A stretch of DNA of 64,000 nucleotides from Campylobacter sp. RM10537 (lineage in GTDB: Bacteria; Campylobacterota; Campylobacteria; Campylobacterales; Campylobacteraceae): contig NZ_CP059597.1 of the NCBI RefSeq assembly GCF_022369435.1, positions 806,001 through 870,000 on the forward strand. Reading direction: 5' to 3'. The notes under the pieces were generated by a model. That model was not told the origin of the DNA. It worked only from the letters and a program-made list of their open reading frames with translations, and made no database searches. The first letter of the stretch is position 1. Each line of letters opens with the position of its first letter. Positions 59,851 to 64,000 of this stretch are shown here, piece after piece. Both the position numbers and the translations under genes were made by a program.

Positions 59851-62203
59851 TTTTTATCCTTAAAGCATTTAAAACCACCATTATACTACTAAAAGACATA
59901 GAAATTGCTGCAACTAAAGGATTAATAAGTCCTAAAAAAGCTAGAGGTATAGTACAAGCATTGTAAAATAAAGAAAGGAATAAATTTTGCTTGATGATTT
60001 TGTAAGTATTTTTTGAAATTTGTATAGCATTTTTTAAAGAATTTAGATCATTTTTTAAAAGCAAAATATCACTATTTTCAATTGCCAAATCACTTCCTTC
60101 ACGCAAACTTACAGAAACAGCGGCATATTTTAATGCCAAAGCATCATTTATACCATCTCCTACAAATAAAACTTTTTTATTTTGACTTAATTTTTCCACA
60201 ATTTGCATTTTTTCTTCAGGCAAACAAGCAGCTTTAAAATCACAAATTTCAAGTTCATTAGCGATTTTTTCAACTGCTTTTTGATTATCACCACTTAAAA
60301 TCATAATTTGAGTTTTTGTAGATTTAAGATAGGTGATTAAATTTTTAGCTCCATCCCTTAAAACACTCGAGAATTCAAAATAAGCTAAAACTTCATCATC
60401 GCTAGCAAAAACAAAATGAGAATTATTAAATTCTTGATTAAAAATTATATTATTTTCTTGCAAAAATTTTAAATTTCCACCTAAAAAAACTTTATCATTT
60501 AATATAGCCTTAATACCTTTTGCTTGTATATTGCTTACTTCTTGAAAATTTAAATTTAAACGTTTAGCATTTTTGTTTTTACTTAAAAATTGTGCAACAC
60601 TTTTTGAAATTGGATGATTTGAAAGTGAAACAAAAGTATAAAATTCATCGATATTCAACTTTTCATGCAAGAAAAAATGTTTTACTTCTAAATTAGGCTT
60701 AGTTAAAACCCCTGTTTTATCAAATACAACCATATTGCATTTTGAAAGATCCTCGACCACACTTGAACTCTTAAATAAAATTGCTTTTTTTAATGCTCTA
60801 CCAAGCGCCACAAGATTGCTAACTGGAGTAGCTAAAGCTAAAGCACAAGGGCAAGCTATAATTAAAACGGAAATTGCATTGATCAAAGAAATTTCAATTC
60901 CAGCTTTATAATAAAAAAACCATATTAAAAAACATATTAAAGCAAAACTTAAAACTACACGAGAAAAATAAGAAGAAATTTGAGAAACTAAACTTTCAAG
61001 TTTTGCTTTTTTCATACTTGCAAACTCTAAAAGCTTTATAATTTGACTTAATTTAGAATCACTATAAACTTTACTCGCTTCATACTCAATACTCCCATCT
61101 AAAACAATACAAGCAGAATTAACTATATCTCCTTGTTTAACTAAGCAAGGCTCATTTTCTCCACTTAAAGATGAAGTATCTATACTCGCTTCACCCTTTT
61201 TACAAATCCCATCAATTAAAATTTTATCTCCACTTTTAAGTAAAATTTTATCTCCTATGCAGACTTTTTGCACTTCTTTAGGCGCAAAATCCCTTCCATT
61301 AAAAACCATAACTTCATTTTGTAAAAAATCATTTAGTCCATCTATAGTATCTAAAGCACGTTTTTTACTAAACATTTCAAGATATTTTCCTATAAATACA
61401 AAACAAATAATCATCGCAACCGAGTCAAAATAAACTTCAGAAGATCTTGTAAACATAGCCCATAAAGAATAGCTATACGCTAAAGTAGCTCCGCTAATTA
61501 CCAAAGTATCCATATTGAGGCTTTTAAATTTTAAAGATTTTAAAGCGCTTTTATAAAAATTAGATCCAGTGTAAAAAAGCACAGGAGAACAAAGAATAAA
61601 TTCAAAAAAATTCAAAATATCTTTTATATCTCTATCCATACCGCTAAAAAAACCAGCGTATTTTGCTACAGCAATCCACATAATATTCATCACACAAGCA
61701 ATGCCTACTACGAGTTTAGAATAAAACTCTCTTTTCATTAAATCAGCTTTTTTAGAACTTTTAACAGGATTATACGCACTTGCTTTATAACCTATGCTTT
61801 CGATTAAATTCAAAATTTGACTTAAGGAAATACTTTCCTTATCAAAAACTATTCTTGCTTTATGACTTAAATGATTGATATCTAGTTCTAAAATTCCTTG
61901 TTGTTTAATTAAAATTTTTTCATTTAACCATATACAGGCTGCACACTCAATACCATGAATCATAAGATAAATTTCACTAAAACCTTCTTTGGTTTGAGTG
62001 ATAAATTCATCATAGTTTTTATTTGAAAATTCTAAATTTACAGGTTTTAAAGATCGATCTCCTAACCTTTCATAAAATTCATCCAAGCCTGTTTCATGCA
62101 GGATTTTCCAAACGCTTTCACATCCCTTACAGCAAAAAAATTTATCTTTATAAATAATCATTTGGGATTTTTGATAACTTAATCTACAATGTTCACATTT
62201 CAT
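59843..62203 (-). CDS. ccoI: Copper-transporting P-type ATPase for cbb3 oxidase assembly (CcoI)
   Basis: P1B ATPase (786 residues) that exports copper for CcoN maturation. The N-terminus has a Cys-rich zinc-finger-like start (CEHCRLSY, CCKGCESVW) and a heavy-metal domain with GIECAACIWL. Then come membrane helices with the CPC site ACPCALALATPVSN, the phosphorylation site VVFDKTGVLTKPN (DKTG rather than DKTGT), SNHPISKSVA and the hinge FVGDGINDALAL. DKTGV in place of the common DKTGT is worth noting but functionally neutral as far as I know. Confidence 0.94.
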   Translation of the reverse strand: MKCEHCRLSYQKSQMIIYKDKFFCCKGCESVWKILHETGLDEFYERLGDRSLKPVNLEFSNKNYDEFITQTKEGFSEIYLMIHGIECAACIWLNEKILIKQQGILELDINHLSHKARIVFDKESISLSQILNLIESIGYKASAYNPVKSSKKADLMKREFYSKLVVGIACVMNIMWIAVAKYAGFFSGMDRDIKDILNFFEFILCSPVLFYTGSNFYKSALKSLKFKSLNMDTLVISGATLAYSYSLWAMFTRSSEVYFDSVAMIICFVFIGKYLEMFSKKRALDTIDGLNDFLQNEVMVFNGRDFAPKEVQKVCIGDKILLKSGDKILIDGICKKGEASIDTSSLSGENEPCLVKQGDIVNSACIVLDGSIEYEASKVYSDSKLSQIIKLLEFASMKKAKLESLVSQISSYFSRVVLSFALICFLIWFFYYKAGIEISLINAISVLIIACPCALALATPVSNLVALGRALKKAILFKSSSVVEDLSKCNMVVFDKTGVLTKPNLEVKHFFLHEKLNIDEFYTFVSLSNHPISKSVAQFLSKNKNAKRLNLNFQEVSNIQAKGIKAILNDKVFLGGNLKFLQENNIIFNQEFNNSHFVFASDDEVLAYFEFSSVLRDGAKNLITYLKSTKTQIMILSGDNQKAVEKIANELEICDFKAACLPEEKMQIVEKLSQNKKVLFVGDGINDALALKYAAVSVSLREGSDLAIENSDILLLKNDLNSLKNAIQISKNTYKIIKQNLFLSLFYNACTIPLAFLGLINPLVAAISMSFSSIMVVLNALRIKNE

Positions 62204-62232
62204 AATTAATCTTTAAAAAATATTTTTTTATA

Positions 62233-62238
62233 ATTATA
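62233..62238 (-). promoter_or_regulatory. Putative -10 box for ccoI-ccoS
   Basis: TATAAT on the - strand, about 30 bp upstream of the ccoI start, with T-rich sequence before it. It lies in the divergent spacer with rho. Confidence 0.45.
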
Positions 62239-62340
62239 AACAAATATATGCAAATTATTTGACAAAAAGTATATTTTTTTATTAAAATCACAATTTTAAT
62301 TTACTACTGCAAATGACTGCATAATTTCTTGCGAGGGCTT

Positions 62341-63639
62341 ATGGAAAAAGAAAAAAAACAACATCAAAGAACCCATATTCCAGTTGAGGGTTATAAAATA
62401 GAAGATTTAAAATTACTTGACTTAGAAAATTTAGTCAAAATTGCAAATGAATGTGAAATAGAAAATCCACGCGAATTTCGTCGTCAAGAACTTATTTTTG
62501 AAATTTTAAAAGCACAAACTAAAAAAGGCGGATTTATACTCTTTACAGGAATTTTAGAAATTTCAAGTGAGGGCTATGGCTTTTTAAGAGGTATGGATTC
62601 TAATTTAAGCGATAGCGTTAATGACGCTTATGTTTCTAATTCCCAAATTCGTAAATTTGCATTACGTGTAGGAGATATCGTCACAGGGCAAGTTAGAGAA
62701 CCTAAAGATCAAGAAAAATATTATGCGCTTTTAAAAATTGAAGCGATTAATTATATGCCTTTACAAGAAGCTAAAGAAAGGCCATTATTTGACAATTTAA
62801 CCCCGATTTTTCCTACTGAAAAAATCAAACTAGAATACGATCCTATGAAATTAACAGGACGCGTTTTAGATCTTTTTACCCCTATAGGAAAAGGACAACG
62901 TGGGCTTATAGTAGCACCGCCTAGAACAGGTAAAACAGAACTCATGAAAGAATTAGCAGCTGCAATTGCTAGAAATCATCCAGAAATGCATTTAATTGTT
63001 CTTTTAGTTGATGAAAGACCAGAAGAAGTAACCGATATGCAACGTTGCGTTAAAGGTGAGGTTTTTAGTTCTACTTTTGATTTACCTGCTTATAATCATG
63101 TTCGCGTTGCAGAACTTGTTATAGAAAAGGCAAAAAGAATGGTTGAAACGGGCAAAGATGTTATCATTTTACTTGATAGTATCACAAGACTTGCTAGAGC
63201 TTATAATACAGCAACCCCTAGTAGCGGAAAAGTTTTAAGTGGTGGTGTAGATGCAAATGCACTCCATAAGCCAAAACGCTTTTTTGGTGCCGCTAGAAAT
63301 ATAGAAAATGGTGGATCTTTAACCATTATAGCTACTGCTTTAATTGATACTGGCTCAAGAATGGATGATGTAATTTTTGAAGAATTTAAAGGAACAGGAA
63401 ATAGCGAAATCGTTCTTGATAGAAATATCTCTGATAGGAGAATTTATCCTGCGATCAATATTATCAAATCAGGCACTAGAAAAGAAGAACTTTTACAAGG
63501 TGTTGCAGAACTTCAAAAAATTTGGGCTATACGCTCTGCTATTTCTCAAATGGATGATATTGAAGCTCTTAAATTTTTATATTCAAAAATGCTAAAAACT
63601 AAAGATAATGTCGAACTTTTATCTATAATGAATGAGTGA
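62341..63639 (+). CDS. rho: Transcription termination factor Rho
   Basis: Hexameric RNA helicase ending transcription of untranslated RNA. The 432-residue protein has the N-terminal helix domain ([13 protein letters not shown]), the cold-shock RNA-binding fold (EGYGFLRG), Walker [15 protein letters not shown] (about residue 193), [14 protein letters not shown], and the Q/R-loop region [21 protein letters not shown] chose the ATG at 62341, preceded by GAGG. An in-frame TTG four codons earlier sits before that site. dnaX follows after 5 nt. Confidence 0.96.
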   Translation: MEKEKKQHQRTHIPVEGYKIEDLKLLDLENLVKIANECEIENPREFRRQELIFEILKAQTKKGGFILFTGILEISSEGYGFLRGMDSNLSDSVNDAYVSNSQIRKFALRVGDIVTGQVREPKDQEKYYALLKIEAINYMPLQEAKERPLFDNLTPIFPTEKIKLEYDPMKLTGRVLDLFTPIGKGQRGLIVAPPRTGKTELMKELAAAIARNHPEMHLIVLLVDERPEEVTDMQRCVKGEVFSSTFDLPAYNHVRVAELVIEKAKRMVETGKDVIILLDSITRLARAYNTATPSSGKVLSGGVDANALHKPKRFFGAARNIENGGSLTIIATALIDTGSRMDDVIFEEFKGTGNSEIVLDRNISDRRIYPAINIIKSGTRKEELLQGVAELQKIWAIRSAISQMDDIEALKFLYSKMLKTKDNVELLSIMNE

Positions 63640-63644
63640 TAAAA

Positions 63645-64000
63645 ATGCTTCAAGCACTAGCCGTTAAATACAGACCAAAAACTTTTGATGAGCTTATAGG
63701 GCAAAAAACTGTTAGCACTAGCTTAAAATACGCACTTAATAACAACCGCTTAGCCCATGCTTATCTTTTTTCAGGTTTAAGAGGTAGCGGAAAAACCTCT
63801 AGTGCTAGAATTTTTTCTCGTGCCCTAGTTTGCGATCAAGGACCTAGTGACACTCCTTGTGGAACTTGTAAGCAATGTATCGCGGCTTTAGAAGGAAAAC
63901 ATATTGATATCATAGAAATGGATGCAGCGAGTAATCGAGGTCTTGAAGATATACAAGCTTTGATCGAGCAAACTAAATATGCTCCTTCTATGGCTCGTTT
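63645..64000 (+). CDS. dnaX: DNA polymerase III tau/gamma subunit, N-terminal part (runs off window)
   Basis: Clamp-loader ATPase. The first 118 codons or so are in the window: MLQALAVKYRPKTFDELIGQ, Walker A FSGLRGSGKTSSAR, the zinc-binding CGTCKQC and IEMDAASNRGLEDI, all standard DnaX features. The ATG at 63645 is 5 nt after the rho stop. The frame is open to the last base. Confidence 0.95.
   Translation, partial: MLQALAVKYRPKTFDELIGQKTVSTSLKYALNNNRLAHAYLFSGLRGSGKTSSARIFSRALVCDQGPSDTPCGTCKQCIAALEGKHIDIIEMDAASNRGLEDIQALIEQTKYAPSMAR

Overview
This AT-rich, gene-dense window is a Campylobacter chromosome segment. The gene order matches the C. jejuni NCTC 11168 region Cj1096c-Cj1157 (metK to dnaX) as I remember it. 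PglB and other Pgl proteins are clearly related to, but diverged from, the C. jejuni sequences I remember, so C. coli is the most likely species. That species call rests on memory and inference, not on a search.

Layout. (1) Positions 1-352: a partial gene carrying a 9-bp G tract, resembling the N-terminal part shared by phase-variable Campylobacter surface-sugar transferases. (2) 452-20180: housekeeping genes. These are metK, pyrB, a tightly overlapping run (pepF, a small SspB-like unknown, a UvrD-type helicase, truB, csrA, ispE, smpB, a thioredoxin lipoprotein, clpS, clpA, aat), then marC-like, msrB, a DUF455 gene, pssA, psd, ftsH, prmA and cheY. C. jejuni Cj1097 (transporter) and Cj1110c (chemoreceptor) are missing from their usual places. 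(3) 19290-33917: the general protein N-glycosylation locus, pglG-F-E-[decayed wlaJ]-D-C-A-B-J-I-H-K and gne. It covers synthesis of UDP-diNAc-bacillosamine, lipid-linked heptasaccharide assembly, flipping and transfer to protein. (4) 33978-59142: lipooligosaccharide (LOS) biosynthesis. The conserved flanks (waaC, htrB, waaF, gmhA, hldE, hldD, gmhB) build the heptose inner core. Between htrB and waaF lies a variable island with a leftward operon and a rightward sialic acid module. (5) 59271-64000: a periplasmic cytochrome c, ccoS, ccoI, rho and the start of dnaX.

The LOS island is the most distinctive part. The leftward operon (49410 to 37460) holds a GT32 transferase, two GT2 transferases, a decayed third GT2, rfbA/rfbB, a 3,4-ketoisomerase and an aminotransferase (together a dTDP-3-amino-3,6-dideoxyhexose pathway), a methyltransferase, a FemAB/GNAT-like acyl or aminoacyl transferase, a TagD-type CDP-glycerol synthase with a glycerophosphotransferase, and further glycosyltransferases. 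The rightward operon (49494 to 53187) holds a GT42 sialyltransferase with neuB, neuC and neuA, so a sialylated LOS is predicted. Three LOS genes carry 9-bp G tracts in translatable phase in this copy. At the sialyltransferase tract two start codons in different frames make two of the three length classes productive. A 95-bp duplicated gene junction and a broken GT2 remnant show recombination inside the island.

I saw no tRNA, rRNA, CRISPR array or insertion sequence. Gaps above 300 bp occur only at 23115-23690, which holds a decayed membrane-protein gene, and at 46130-46449, which holds a glycosyltransferase remnant.
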